Positions 43,206 to 51,907 of a stretch of DNA of 64,000 bases are shown here, one piece after another (the stretch's first letter is position 1; each line of letters begins with the position of its first letter). The translations under genes and the position numbers were made by a program. The notes beneath the pieces are model-generated. The model saw nothing but the letters and a program-made list of their open reading frames with translations, did not search any database and was not told where the DNA came from. The DNA lies in the NCBI RefSeq assembly GCF_032595355.1, contig NZ_JASMWN010000011.1, forward strand, positions 1 through 64,000, given 5' to 3'. The DNA is from Sedimentitalea todarodis (GTDB lineage: Bacteria; Pseudomonadota; Alphaproteobacteria; Rhodobacterales; Rhodobacteraceae).

Positions 43206-43634
43206 CTATTCCGCAAGCACCGGCCAATGCGTTTCAAGATTGTCCAACCCCGCGCGGATCAGCTCGGCCAACACCTCCAAGTCAATATCCGCCAGCTTGT
43301 TCACGTAAAGGCAGGATTTTCCGATACGATGCTTGCCGAGCCGATCCAGAATATCCCCGAAATCGGCATATCCCGGCATGATGTAGATCGACAGAGCCGC
43401 CTTGCGGGGCGAAAATCCGGTGGCGAGAAAATCGCCTTCCCGCCCGCTTGCATACACGTAGTGGTATCGCCCATAACCAACGATGCTCGGCCCCCACAGG
43501 CGTGGTTCATAGCCAGTGACATCGCGAAACAGCTGGTCCAGCCTCTGCCCGTCCTCAGCACGACGCGGTGGTTCTACGCCAGCGAGAAACTCGCCGACGG
43601 AGACCTCGGTTGGCTGGGTCTTGTTCGCGGCCAT
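43206..43634 (-). CDS. DUF1801 family protein
   Basis: A 142-residue soluble protein with the DUF1801/YdhG-like layout: N-terminal KTQPTEVSVGEFLAGVEPPRRAEDGQRLDQL, central GPSIVGYGRYHYVYASGREGDF with the hydrophobic GFSPRKAALSIYIM, and the C-terminal LGKHRIGKSCLYVNKLADIDLEVLAELI. Function is unknown. Upstream lies the oppositely oriented metallo-beta-lactamase-fold gene, 114 bp away. Confidence 0.85.
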   Translation of the reverse strand: MAANKTQPTEVSVGEFLAGVEPPRRAEDGQRLDQLFRDVTGYEPRLWGPSIVGYGRYHYVYASGREGDFLATGFSPRKAALSIYIMPGYADFGDILDRLGKHRIGKSCLYVNKLADIDLEVLAELIRAGLDNLETHWPVLAE

Positions 43635-43748
43635 GGCGCAGCCCTATCACATATCTGTGCACGCGGCCAATTGACGGACGTCACGTTATGGCCATTTTCC
43701 GATTCTGCCCTATCGTCGAATGGATGCACAGATCAATGGAGGACCCCG

Positions 43749-44663
43749 ATGATTAAACTGACCCGTCGCACCGCACTTGCCGGAGCCGCCGCGTTGCCAT
43801 TGGCCGCAGCCGCCACGCAAACCCGCGCCGCAGCCCCCATGATGGGCGCCGGAAGCGCACCTTACAATCGCTTCAAGCTGGGCGATTTCGAGGTCACCAC
43901 GATCCTTGCAGGAAGCCGCGCGGTTCCGGATCCACAGACCATTTTCGGCATGAACGTCTCCGCCGAAGACTTCAAGAACGCCTCGGATGCCGCACATCTT
44001 CCGATCGATCAGGCACAGTTCTTCTTTACCCCGACGATTGTGAATACCGGCGCCGAGCTGGTCTTGTTTGACACCGGCCTGTCTGCCGAAGGCACCACCG
44101 TGGCGCTGGCCGCAGCCGGTTACACTCCCGACATGGTGGACGTCGTCGTCATCACGCATATGCACGGCGACCATATCGGCGGCTTGATGCATGACGGCGC
44201 ACCGACCTATCCCAATGCCCGCTATGTGACCGGATCGGTTGAATTCGAGGCGTGGGACATGTCAGGCAACGAGACTTTCGAAGCACAGATGCGCCCCCTC
44301 GCCGAACAGACCAGTTTTATCGAGGGCGGCGCGGATGTGACCGGCGGTGTCACCGCAATGGAAGCCTTTGGTCACACGCCGGGACATATGACCTACCTGC
44401 TCGAGAGCGGGGGCAAGCAGTTGCTGATCGGGGCGGATTTCGCCAACCATTATGTCTGGTCGCTCGCGCACCCGGATTGGGAGGTGAAATTCGACCGGGA
44501 CAAGGAGATGGCGGCGCAGACCCGGCGCAAGCTTTTGGATATGCTGGCATCCGAGCAAATGCCGATGATCGGCTATCACATGCCCTGGCCTGCCGTTGGA
44601 TATGTGGAAACGCGCGGCGATGGCTTCCACTACGTTCCGCACAGCTATCAGCTGATGTTGTAG
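43749..44663 (+). CDS. Tat-exported metallo-beta-lactamase-fold hydrolase
   Basis: A 304-residue periplasmic hydrolase. The leader LTRRTALAGAAALPLAAAA has a twin-arginine motif. The zinc signature THMHGDHIGG gives His137, His139, Asp141 and His142, followed by the FGHTPGHMTYLL histidines and a late GADFANHYV Asp. It most resembles quorum-quenching lactonase or alkylsulfatase-like MBL-fold enzymes of unknown substrate. A TGGAGGA ribosome site precedes the ATG. Its transcript can end at the hairpin at 44670. Confidence 0.88.
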   Translation: MIKLTRRTALAGAAALPLAAAATQTRAAAPMMGAGSAPYNRFKLGDFEVTTILAGSRAVPDPQTIFGMNVSAEDFKNASDAAHLPIDQAQFFFTPTIVNTGAELVLFDTGLSAEGTTVALAAAGYTPDMVDVVVITHMHGDHIGGLMHDGAPTYPNARYVTGSVEFEAWDMSGNETFEAQMRPLAEQTSFIEGGADVTGGVTAMEAFGHTPGHMTYLLESGGKQLLIGADFANHYVWSLAHPDWEVKFDRDKEMAAQTRRKLLDMLASEQMPMIGYHMPWPAVGYVETRGDGFHYVPHSYQLML

Positions 44664-44669
44664 CGATTC

Positions 44670-44693
44670 ATGGCGGGCCTTGACGCCCGCCAT
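44670..44693 (+). terminator. hairpin after the MBL-fold gene
   Basis: ATGGCGGGC and GCCCGCCAT form a perfect nine-pair stem around a six-base loop, six bases after the stop codon. There is no T-run after it, so termination may be weak or the hairpin may protect the 3' end. Confidence 0.65.
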
Positions 44694-44745
44694 TCAACCA
44701 CATTTGTCACGACGATCAGATCTAGTAACGCTGCCACGTTGTTCG

Positions 44746-45165
44746 ATGGCAATGCCTGCACATATGTATCAGATGCACCAGCCCCACTCGCTTGACCATT
44801 TTGCCAGCGTCGCCCGCAATACTGTCAGAGCCCTGCCCGACGCATTTCGCGAACCTGCTCGCGCGGTCGCGCTCTGCGTAGCCGACTGGCCATCGCAAGA
44901 GATGCTGCACAATCTGGAAATTTCGGATCCGCTGGACCTGACGGGTCTGTACGAAGGCACGCCGATGACGGTGAAATCCGTTTGGGATCAACCGGCGCAG
45001 CCGGACACCGTGTGGCTGTTCCGCGAACCGATCCTTGCGGAATGGCGTGCACGAAAGCCCGTCCAGCTGGACGAACTGATCGCCCATGTCACGATCCATG
45101 AATTCGCCCATCACTTTGGCTGGTCCGATGCTGATATCGCCCGGATTGACCGCTGGTGGGAATGA
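44746..45165 (+). CDS. zincin-like metallopeptidase family protein
   Basis: A 139-residue protein with the HExxH zinc signature in VTIHEFAHHFGWSDADI (His118, Glu119, His122) and the family N-terminus FASVARNTVRALPDAFREP. This is the minimal metallopeptidase domain of the MMP-like Pfam family often encoded in actinobacteria and alphaproteobacteria. Substrate unknown, no signal peptide. The start at 44746 is one of several close ATGs (also 44752). It ends directly against the convergent nadE stop. Confidence 0.82.
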   Translation: MAMPAHMYQMHQPHSLDHFASVARNTVRALPDAFREPARAVALCVADWPSQEMLHNLEISDPLDLTGLYEGTPMTVKSVWDQPAQPDTVWLFREPILAEWRARKPVQLDELIAHVTIHEFAHHFGWSDADIARIDRWWE

Positions 45166-46824
45166 TCAGCTAGGGTCGCGCCAACGGTTGACGATGGGAT
45201 AACGCCGGTCGAGCCAGAACGCCCCCTTGGTCAGTCGTGGACCCGGCGCAGACTGAAAGCGCTTGTATTCGCTCATGTAAATCAGCCGCTCGACCTTCTG
45301 GGCCGTGGCCCGGTCAAACCCGGCCGCGACGCAATCTGCAATCGATCCGTTCCTGTCCACGAGAATTTCCAGCATTGCATCCAGTTCGGGATAGTCCGGC
45401 AGGCTGTCGCTGTCCTTCTGGTTTTCACGCAGTTCCGCCGTCGGCGGCTTGTCGATCACGTTGGGGCGGATCACTTCGCCCGCCGGTCCCATCATCCAGT
45501 CGCGATGGTTTTCGTTGCGCCAGCGGCAGGTTTCGAACACCCGCGTCTTGTAGAGATCCTTGATCGGATTGTAACCACCGGCCATGTCCCCATAGATCGT
45601 GGCATACCCGACCGCGACTTCGGATTTGTTTCCGGTGGTCAGCAACATTTCGCCAAACTTGTTGCTCATCGCCATGAGCAACAACCCCCGCAGCCGGGAT
45701 TGGATGTTCTCTTCGGTGAGCCCCGGCTCTGTGCCTTCAAACAGCGGTGCAAGCGTGTTTGTGATCGCCGCACGACCTTCGCCGATCGGCACATGGTCAT
45801 AACGGCAGCCAAGCGCCTTGGCGACGGCCTCGGCATCCGCAAGGCTCTCCTTGCTGGTGTATTCGGACGGCAACATCACACAGCGCACATTTTCCGGGCC
45901 AAGCGCATCGGCGGCGATCGTCGCGACAATTGCGCTATCGACGCCGCCCGACAGACCCAGCAGCACCTTCTTGAATCCCGATTTTGCCATGTAGTCGCGC
46001 AAACCCGTGACCATCACGCGATAGTCCTGTTCGTATTCATCTGGATGGGAATGCTCGACACCGGGTAAAACACGCCATCCGGCATCGGTGCGCTCCAGAT
46101 CAAGATGGGTGATCGCCTCGTCAAACAGCGGCATCTGCAACGCCAGTTCCCCGCCGGGATTCAGCGCGAAGCTGCCGCCGTCAAACACCTGGTCATCCTG
46201 CCCGCCCACCATGTTCAGGTAGATCAGGGGCAGACCGGTCTCGACCACGCGGGCAACCATGTGATTCAATCGCGTTTCGAACTTGTTGCGATAATAGGGC
46301 GAGCCATTGGGCACCAACAGAAACTCTGCACCGGTTTCCGCCAGGGTTTCTGCCACGTCATCATGCCAGGCATCTTCGCAGATCGGAGAGCCGATGCGCA
46401 CATTGCCGATCGCATAGGGGCCACCCAAGGGGCCCGCATCAAAAATCCGGACCTCGTCAAACACCGTTTCATTGGGCAAATGATGCTTCAACACGCTGCT
46501 GACGATCCGCCCGCCCTTGAGGATCAGATAGCTGTTGTAAAGTTCGGTGCCTTCGACCCAAGGGCTGCCAATGGCCATTGCCGGCCCGTCGGCGCATGTA
46601 GCGGCCAAAGCGCGGACGGCTTCGATCGCCGCCGTATGAAACGCCGGTTTCATGACCAGGTCCTGCGCGTTGTAGCCGGTGATGAACATTTCAGGCAGCG
46701 CTACAAGGTCGGCACCCGCCCCGCGGGCCTGCTCCCACGCGGTGCGCGCCTTGTCTGCATTGCCGGCCAAATCACCGACAACCGGATTGAGTTGCGCCAG
46801 TGTCACGCGAAATCGGTCAGTCAT
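45166..46824 (-). CDS. nadE: glutamine-dependent NAD+ synthetase
   Basis: Last step of NAD synthesis, amidating deamido-NAD with glutamine-derived ammonia. Residues 1-270 are a nitrilase-fold glutaminase with Glu45 (ALPEMFITG), Lys113 (VLKHHLPNE) and Cys149 (SPICEDAWH). The C-terminal synthetase domain has the P-loop-like LGLSGGVDSAIVATIAADAL and AVGYATIYGDMAGGYNPIKD. The 552-residue two-domain form does not need external ammonia. The start at MTDRFRVTLAQLNPVVGD is preferred over an upstream in-frame codon. It works downstream of nadD in the same pathway, though the two are unlinked. Confidence 0.95.
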   Translation of the reverse strand: MTDRFRVTLAQLNPVVGDLAGNADKARTAWEQARGAGADLVALPEMFITGYNAQDLVMKPAFHTAAIEAVRALAATCADGPAMAIGSPWVEGTELYNSYLILKGGRIVSSVLKHHLPNETVFDEVRIFDAGPLGGPYAIGNVRIGSPICEDAWHDDVAETLAETGAEFLLVPNGSPYYRNKFETRLNHMVARVVETGLPLIYLNMVGGQDDQVFDGGSFALNPGGELALQMPLFDEAITHLDLERTDAGWRVLPGVEHSHPDEYEQDYRVMVTGLRDYMAKSGFKKVLLGLSGGVDSAIVATIAADALGPENVRCVMLPSEYTSKESLADAEAVAKALGCRYDHVPIGEGRAAITNTLAPLFEGTEPGLTEENIQSRLRGLLLMAMSNKFGEMLLTTGNKSEVAVGYATIYGDMAGGYNPIKDLYKTRVFETCRWRNENHRDWMMGPAGEVIRPNVIDKPPTAELRENQKDSDSLPDYPELDAMLEILVDRNGSIADCVAAGFDRATAQKVERLIYMSEYKRFQSAPGPRLTKGAFWLDRRYPIVNRWRDPS

Positions 46825-46981
46825 ACTGCCCTCATGCCCAGAACCATCCCCTGCCATTTAGCAGATCACCGCCCGAGCGAAAGGGAGCAGCGGCAAAAGA
46901 CATTGCTCAATGTCGCACGCTCGCCTAATTTCAGCACATATGGCGCAAAAGCCGCCAGCACATCGGGCAACAGGGCATCTC

Positions 46982-48412
46982 ATGACATTTCCAACCGCAA
47001 TACGCCGATTTTCAGCGACCACTGCACTGTTGGTGGCTCTTGCTCCGGCTGGCCCGGTTCTGGCGCAGACCGATCAGGTCCTGACCAAGCAGGACGACAT
47101 CGGCGGCGTCTACGAAGGCACATTTCGCGGCGGGTTGCAGCATGGCACCGGCACTTACACGCTTCCCAACGGGTATGAATACACGGGCGACTGGGTGGAT
47201 GGCGAAATCATCGGCAATGGCGTCGCACAGTTTCCCAACGGCGCGGTCTACGAGGGTACGTTCGCCAAGGGAAAACCACAGGGCACCGGCAAGATCACCT
47301 TTGCCGATGGCGGCACCTATGAGGGTGAATGGGACGATGGCACGATCAACGGGCGTGGCGTTGCCGTATATGCGACCGGGGTGCGCTTTGAGGGCGAATT
47401 TCGCAATGCCCAGCATCATGGCACCGGCACCATGCAGAACCCGGACGGATATCGATATGTCGGGGACTGGGTTGATGGCGTCAAGCAGGGCAAAGGAGTC
47501 ATCACCTATGCGGACGGCGCGATTTATGACGGCGAGCTTCTGGCCGGGAAACGCGCGGGCACCGGGAAGCTGACCCTGCCCGATGGGCTGATCTACGAAG
47601 GTGAATGGAAAAACGGCCAGTTCGACGGCACCGGCACTCTGATCCAGCCCAATGGCGACAAGTACACCGGGCAATTCGTCGGCGGGCGCAGACAGGGCAA
47701 AGGGCGCGTCGACTACGACAACGGCGACAATTACGAAGGCGACTTTGCAGAGGATCACCGCGATGGGACGGGCACCTTCACCGGCTCGGACGGCTATGTC
47801 TATACCGGCGCATGGAAAGCCGGAAAAATTGCGGGAAACGGCCAGGTGACCTATCCTGACGGCTCCATCTATGTCGGCGAATTCAGCGACGACCTCGCCG
47901 ATGGCACCGGCAAGATCACCTATCCGGACGGATCGTCATATGAAGGCAGCTGGGACGCGGGCGTGATCGAAGGAACCGGCACTGCCGTCTATCCCAATGG
48001 TGTCGTCTACAAGGGCGAATTCAAGAACGCTCTCAACCATGGCGAGGGCGTCATGACCTATTCCGACGGGTATCGCTATGAAGGAAACTGGGTCAACGGT
48101 CAGCGGCATGGGGCGGGCAAGGCAACCTATGCAGATGGCTCTGTTTACGAAGGGCAATTCCAGAAGGGCGCGCGCCACGGCACCGGCAAGATCGTGATGC
48201 AGAACGGGTTTTCCTACGAAGGCGCCTGGAATAATGGCGCAATCAGCGGTGAAGGCCGTGCAACCTATTCGAATGGGGATGTCTATGAAGGGACGTTCCT
48301 CGAAGGAAAGCGGCATGGCGAAGGCACCATGCGCTATGCCAGCGGTGCGCAGGAGAGCGGCGAGTGGGAGAACGGCGCTCTGAAACCCGAGGCGCCGGCG
48401 CAGCAAGAATAG
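46982..48412 (+). CDS. secreted MORN-repeat protein with 18 tandem repeats
   Basis: A 476-residue protein with a signal peptide (IRRFSATTALLVALAPAGPV, cut near VLAQ) followed by 18 MORN repeats of exactly 23 residues, from about residue 43 to 456. Typical units are YEGEWDDGTINGRGVAVYATG and YEGNWVNGQRHGAGKATYADG; a partial nineteenth ends in PEAPAQQE. MORN repeats fold into a long beta sheet and often bind membranes or act as scaffolds. The periplasmic location and role are unknown. The ATG at 46982 opens the signal peptide. The unit is 69 bp and no repeat is out of frame. Confidence 0.9.
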   Translation: MTFPTAIRRFSATTALLVALAPAGPVLAQTDQVLTKQDDIGGVYEGTFRGGLQHGTGTYTLPNGYEYTGDWVDGEIIGNGVAQFPNGAVYEGTFAKGKPQGTGKITFADGGTYEGEWDDGTINGRGVAVYATGVRFEGEFRNAQHHGTGTMQNPDGYRYVGDWVDGVKQGKGVITYADGAIYDGELLAGKRAGTGKLTLPDGLIYEGEWKNGQFDGTGTLIQPNGDKYTGQFVGGRRQGKGRVDYDNGDNYEGDFAEDHRDGTGTFTGSDGYVYTGAWKAGKIAGNGQVTYPDGSIYVGEFSDDLADGTGKITYPDGSSYEGSWDAGVIEGTGTAVYPNGVVYKGEFKNALNHGEGVMTYSDGYRYEGNWVNGQRHGAGKATYADGSVYEGQFQKGARHGTGKIVMQNGFSYEGAWNNGAISGEGRATYSNGDVYEGTFLEGKRHGEGTMRYASGAQESGEWENGALKPEAPAQQE

Positions 48413-48478
48413 TCCCCGCGCGTGTGCGCCAGAGGCGTTACGCTGGCGGGGCCTGATCGCCGTGCCGAAAAAACAGCC

Positions 48479-48506
48479 TTTTCATTTTTGACCGCACCGA
48501 TATAAG
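48479..48506 (+). promoter_or_regulatory. probable promoter of the leu leader
   Basis: TATAAG at 48501-48506 is a good -10 box. TTTTCA at 48479-48484, 16 bases before it, is a weak -35. The leader-peptide ATG begins eight bases after the -10 box, so transcription would start at or next to the start codon and the leader would be translated without a ribosome site. Confidence 0.5.
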
Positions 48507-48514
48507 CTGTGCCC

Positions 48515-48598
48515 ATGACCAATGCCGCACATATCGTCCTTGCGACCGCCTCTGGCGCTGCGTCGCTGCGCGGCCTGCTGATCCTAACGCGCCTCTGA
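48515..48598 (+). CDS. leuL: leucine-rich leader peptide of leuA
   Basis: A 27-codon open frame starting ATG ACC AAT and ending CGC CTC TGA. Its C-terminal part reads SLRGLLILTRL, with five of the last ten codons for leucine (CTG, CTG, CTG, CTA, CTC counting from residue 18). This is the layout of leucine attenuation leaders. The stop codon falls inside the first arm of a hairpin that is incompatible with a second, later hairpin. There is no ribosome site upstream. With the promoter call above, the message is probably leaderless, as described for the trp leader of Sinorhizobium. Start choice and expression are inferred. Confidence 0.75.
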   Translation: MTNAAHIVLATASGAASLRGLLILTRL

Positions 48599-48647
48599 GC
48601 GTGCCATCATCTGGCGCGCCCGCTCAGAGGATGCAGCCTGCGCGCCA
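48592..48647 (+). promoter_or_regulatory. leu attenuator: two mutually exclusive hairpins
   Basis: Helix A pairs CCTCTGAGCG (48592-48601) with CGCTCAGAGG (48621-48630). Helix B pairs TGGCGCGC (48612-48619) with GCGCGCCA (48640-48647). The helices interleave, so only one can form. A ribosome that finishes the leader covers the first arm of A and lets B form. A ribosome stalled on the leucine codons leaves A free and blocks B. This is the expected logic if B is the terminator. B is followed by TTGGCTCTAG rather than a T-run, so it may act with Rho or on the leuA start. Confidence 0.7.
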
Positions 48648-48679
48648 TTGGCTCTAGGACAGATACGAAAGAACCCGAC

Positions 48680-50254
48680 ATGACACAGACAACTGACAAA
48701 GATCGCGTCTTGATCTTCGACACCACCTTGCGCGATGGCGAGCAAAGCCCCGGCGCGACGATGACCCATGCAGAAAAGCTCGAAATCGCCGGTCTGCTGG
48801 ATGAAATGGGCGTCGACATCATCGAGGCAGGTTTCCCGATCGCGTCGGAAGGCGACTTCAAGGCCGTCAGCGAGATCGCGGCAAACGCCCGAAACAGTGT
48901 GATTTGCGGACTGGCCCGCGCCAACATGGGTGATATCGATCGCTGCTGGGAGGCGGTCAGGAGCGCCAGGCAGCCCCGGATCCACACATTTATCGGCACC
49001 TCTCCGCTCCACCGCGCCATTCCGAACCTGACACAGGATGAAATGGCCGACCGGATCCACGAGACGGTGACTCATGCCCGCAACCTTTGTGACAACGTGC
49101 AGTGGTCGCCGATGGATGCCACACGCACCGAATGGGACTATCTCAAACGCGTGGTCGAAATCGCGATCAAGGCAGGCGCCAGCACCATCAACATTCCTGA
49201 CACGGTGGGCTACACCGCCCCGGAAGAAAGTGCCGATCTGATCCGAAAGCTGATCGCCGACGTACCCGGTGCCGACGAAGTCGTGTTTGCCACCCATTGC
49301 CACAATGATCTGGGCATGGCGACCGCCAACAGCCTTGCCGCCGTTGCCGGCGGCGCACGACAGATCGAGTGCACGATCAACGGGCTGGGCGAGCGCGCTG
49401 GCAATACCGCGCTCGAAGAGGTTGTCATGGCGCTCAAGGTGCGCCACGACATCATGCCCTGGCACACCGGGGTCGATACCGCGCGGATCATGAACATCAG
49501 CCGCCGTGTCGCCACGGTGAGCGGCTTTCCGGTGCAGTTCAACAAGGCCATCGTCGGCAAGAACGCCTTTGCCCACGAATCGGGAATTCACCAGGACGGA
49601 ATGCTCAAGAACCCCGAGAATTTCGAGATCATGCGTCCCGAAGACGTGGGCTTGACGGAATCCAATCTCGTGATGGGCAAACACTCTGGCCGCGCCGCCT
49701 TGCGGGACAAACTGGAACAACTCGGCTTCGAGGTGGGTGACAACCAGCTCAAGGACCTCTTTGTGCGCTTCAAGGAACTGGCCGACCGCAAGAAGGAAGT
49801 GTTCGACGATGACATCATTGCGCTGATGCGGGTGGGCGAAGACCCTGAAAACGACCACCTGCAAATCGTGTCGATGAAAGTGGTTTGCGGCACGGGCGGA
49901 CCTGCCGAAGCCACGGTCGAGATGGAGATTGACGGCAAGGATGCGAGCGCCACAGCCCACGGAGATGGCCCGGTCGATGCCGCGTTCAAGGCCATTCGCG
50001 ATCTCTTTCCGAATGCCGCCCACCTGCAGCTCTACCAGGTTCATGCGGTCACCGAGGGCACGGATGCACAGGCCACGGTGTCGGTGCGTCTGGAAGAGGA
50101 CGGAATGATCTCGACTGGCCAATCTGCCAATACCGACACGGTGGTTGCGAGTGCAAAAGCCTATGTCAACGCGCTCAACCGGCTGATCATGCGGCGGGAA
50201 AAATCCGCGCCCGGCAGCGATATCCGCGAGATCAGCTACAAGGATGTGTCCTGA
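48680..50254 (+). CDS. leuA: 2-isopropylmalate synthase
   Basis: First committed step of leucine synthesis, condensing 2-oxoisovalerate with acetyl-CoA. The catalytic TIM barrel shows DTTLRDGEQSPGATM at the N-terminus and the metal-binding H-x-H in FATHCHNDLGMATAN. NGLGERAGNTALEEVVMAL follows, and the C-terminal LeuA regulatory domain (VVCGTGGPAEATVEMEIDGK, then TVVASAKAYVNALNRL) binds leucine for feedback. The 524-residue length is standard. It is preceded by the leucine leader and attenuator, so both synthesis and enzyme activity respond to leucine. The dispersed element at 50279 follows 24 bases after the stop. Confidence 0.96.
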   Translation: MTQTTDKDRVLIFDTTLRDGEQSPGATMTHAEKLEIAGLLDEMGVDIIEAGFPIASEGDFKAVSEIAANARNSVICGLARANMGDIDRCWEAVRSARQPRIHTFIGTSPLHRAIPNLTQDEMADRIHETVTHARNLCDNVQWSPMDATRTEWDYLKRVVEIAIKAGASTINIPDTVGYTAPEESADLIRKLIADVPGADEVVFATHCHNDLGMATANSLAAVAGGARQIECTINGLGERAGNTALEEVVMALKVRHDIMPWHTGVDTARIMNISRRVATVSGFPVQFNKAIVGKNAFAHESGIHQDGMLKNPENFEIMRPEDVGLTESNLVMGKHSGRAALRDKLEQLGFEVGDNQLKDLFVRFKELADRKKEVFDDDIIALMRVGEDPENDHLQIVSMKVVCGTGGPAEATVEMEIDGKDASATAHGDGPVDAAFKAIRDLFPNAAHLQLYQVHAVTEGTDAQATVSVRLEEDGMISTGQSANTDTVVASAKAYVNALNRLIMRREKSAPGSDIREISYKDVS

Positions 50255-50278
50255 CCTGGAGCGATTCGCGCATGAGGT

Positions 50279-50322
50279 GGGTCATTTGGCGTAACCTAGC
50301 GCGTTGAAATCCATGATTTCAG
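50279..50322 (+). repeat. dispersed 44-bp intergenic element, copy 2
   Basis: Matches 27879-27922 at 35 of 44 positions; the core TGAAATCCAT is shared and here forms a short dyad, TGAAAT...ATTTCA. Like the first copy it lies just after the stop of a plus-strand gene. The long stem of copy 1 is not conserved. Confidence 0.6.
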
Positions 50323-50483
50323 GCGGTGTCGCGTTTTGAGAGAGTATCGCGAAACGCTTTGACTGTCTCGACAACACACACCCTGGCGCGCGCGGATCAG
50401 TCTGCGCGCGTATCTTGTTTTGTGCTGGCATATGACCCTCTAACGGGTAGTGTTCGCACAACCTCAGAAACAAGGAACGTTCC

Positions 50484-51323
50484 GTGCGCCATACTCTGCC
50501 ATCGCTTTTTGCCACTGCCCTGCTCGCATTCCCCGTAGGGGCTCAGACACTAGACCGGATTCTCGAGACCGGCGAGATGAAGCTGGGCTATCGGACCGAT
50601 GCGGCGCCGCTATCCTACCAGAATGAGGAGGGTAACCCGGCAGGATATACGCCGCTGATCTGCATCAACGTCGCCCAGGCCATCGCCAACGCGCTGCAAC
50701 TCGAAAACCTGGATGTCAGCTTTGTTCCGGTCAGCACAGAGGATCGCTTTGACAAGGTCGCCAGCGGCGAGATCGATCTGCTGTGCGGGGCGGCCACCAT
50801 CACGCTTGCACGCCGCGAAATTGTCGATTTCTCTGACCCGGTCTATGTCGACGGAACCTCGATCCTGCTTCCCAATGGCGCGCAAGGATCGCTGGAGGAT
50901 CTCGCCGGCAAGAAAATTGGCGTGCGCGGTGCGACGACGACCGAAGAAGCCCTCAACACATCGCTACTCGCGGCGGGCCTGACGGCGGATGTGGTACCAT
51001 TTGAAAGCCATGCGGAGGGCATTTCGGCAATGGAGGACAAGGAGATCGTCGCCTATTTCGCAGACCAATCCATTCTGATGGGCTTGTTCCGAAGCAGTCC
51101 CAAGGCAAACGAAATGATGATTTCGAACGAGATCCTGACCATCGAGAAACAGGGGCTGGCGATGGTGCGCGGCGATGCCGATTTCAGACTGCTGGTCGAC
51201 ACTGTGGTGTCCGAACTGTTCAACAGCGGAAAGATGCGAGAGTTCTTTGCTGCGGCTATGCCCGGCGCCGAACCCGGCGCCGCGCTTGAGGCGATGTACC
51301 TGCTGTCACCCACGGCGCGATAG
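50484..51323 (+). CDS. periplasmic amino-acid-type binding protein (SBP family 3)
   Basis: A 279-residue secreted protein with signal MRHTLPSLFATALLAFPVGAQ and the family 3 solute-binding fold: GEMKLGYRTDAAPLSYQNEEGNPAGYTP, GEIDLLCGAATITLARREIVDFSDPVY and the hinge AGKKIGVRGATTTEEAL. It probably binds an amino acid or related molecule. No permease or ATPase is adjacent, so it may serve a distant transporter or a signalling system. GTG start with AAGGAA upstream. It is followed convergently by the PA14-like gene. Confidence 0.85.
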   Translation: MRHTLPSLFATALLAFPVGAQTLDRILETGEMKLGYRTDAAPLSYQNEEGNPAGYTPLICINVAQAIANALQLENLDVSFVPVSTEDRFDKVASGEIDLLCGAATITLARREIVDFSDPVYVDGTSILLPNGAQGSLEDLAGKKIGVRGATTTEEALNTSLLAAGLTADVVPFESHAEGISAMEDKEIVAYFADQSILMGLFRSSPKANEMMISNEILTIEKQGLAMVRGDADFRLLVDTVVSELFNSGKMREFFAAAMPGAEPGAALEAMYLLSPTAR

Positions 51324-51331
51324 GCCCCGGA

Positions 51332-51907
51332 TCAGCGGCCAAACGCGCTGTTCGGCACCCAGCTCCGCTTTTGACCCGTCGGTCCTGCCTTCATCATGAG
51401 GCAGGACGTTCCGGCATTCTGAAAATAGAGAATGTCCAGATCATACCAGCCGGCCACCGGCGCTTCGACCTGCGTCACGACTGTTGTCTCACAGCCACTT
51501 GTGATTCCGGAAATGTGGCCGACCCGTTGGCCGCCGATACGGGCATCTATGCCGTCATTTGTGTACATTTCGATGTCGTAGACGCCCGGCGCGTCAAACC
51601 GATAGTAGCCCTTGATCTTGGCCGCAAAATACCAAGGCTGCGTGGCTGTCAGGTTGAGTTCACCAAATTCCTTTTCGCGGTAGTCCAGCCCGCGCAACGG
51701 CTTGCCGCGCTTCGGATTCGCGGCAAGGATCTGCTTGCCACGTGACAACATCTTGAATTTGGTTTCGGAATATCCGTAGCTTACGTTCAGTCCGCTCTTG
51801 ACCGATGAGGGCTGTGGATTGGCGGGTTTGAGTTTTAACGGGGCCGCCATAGCGGATGTGCAGACCATTCCTAGCATGAACGTCGCACCGATCAGAAATC
51901 TGAGCAT
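51332..51907 (-). CDS. secreted PA14-like domain protein
   Basis: A 191-residue secreted protein with signal peptide MLRFLIGATFMLGMVCTSAMA. The mature part contains a beta-sandwich typical of PA14/GLEYA domains: WYFAAKIKGYYRFDAPGVYDI, MYTNDGIDARIGGQRVG and VAGWYDLDILYFQNAG, ending KRSWVPNSAFG. PA14 domains bind sugars or modulate enzymes. Two cysteines (in SGCETT and GTSCLM) may pair. The start at 51907 has a CAAGGAGA ribosome site; the longer open frame upstream lacks a signal and is not used. It is divergent from mreB. Confidence 0.7.
   Translation of the reverse strand: MLRFLIGATFMLGMVCTSAMAAPLKLKPANPQPSSVKSGLNVSYGYSETKFKMLSRGKQILAANPKRGKPLRGLDYREKEFGELNLTATQPWYFAAKIKGYYRFDAPGVYDIEMYTNDGIDARIGGQRVGHISGITSGCETTVVTQVEAPVAGWYDLDILYFQNAGTSCLMMKAGPTGQKRSWVPNSAFGR

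Noticed and set aside
46982..48412. Tandem 69-bp repeats considered as a CRISPR-like or satellite array
   Set aside because: Every unit is in frame and encodes a MORN repeat; there are no unique spacers between identical repeats.
50282..50515. 77-residue open frame on the minus strand after leuA
   Set aside because: It overlaps the dispersed repeat and the start of the binding-protein gene, has no family match and no ribosome site.
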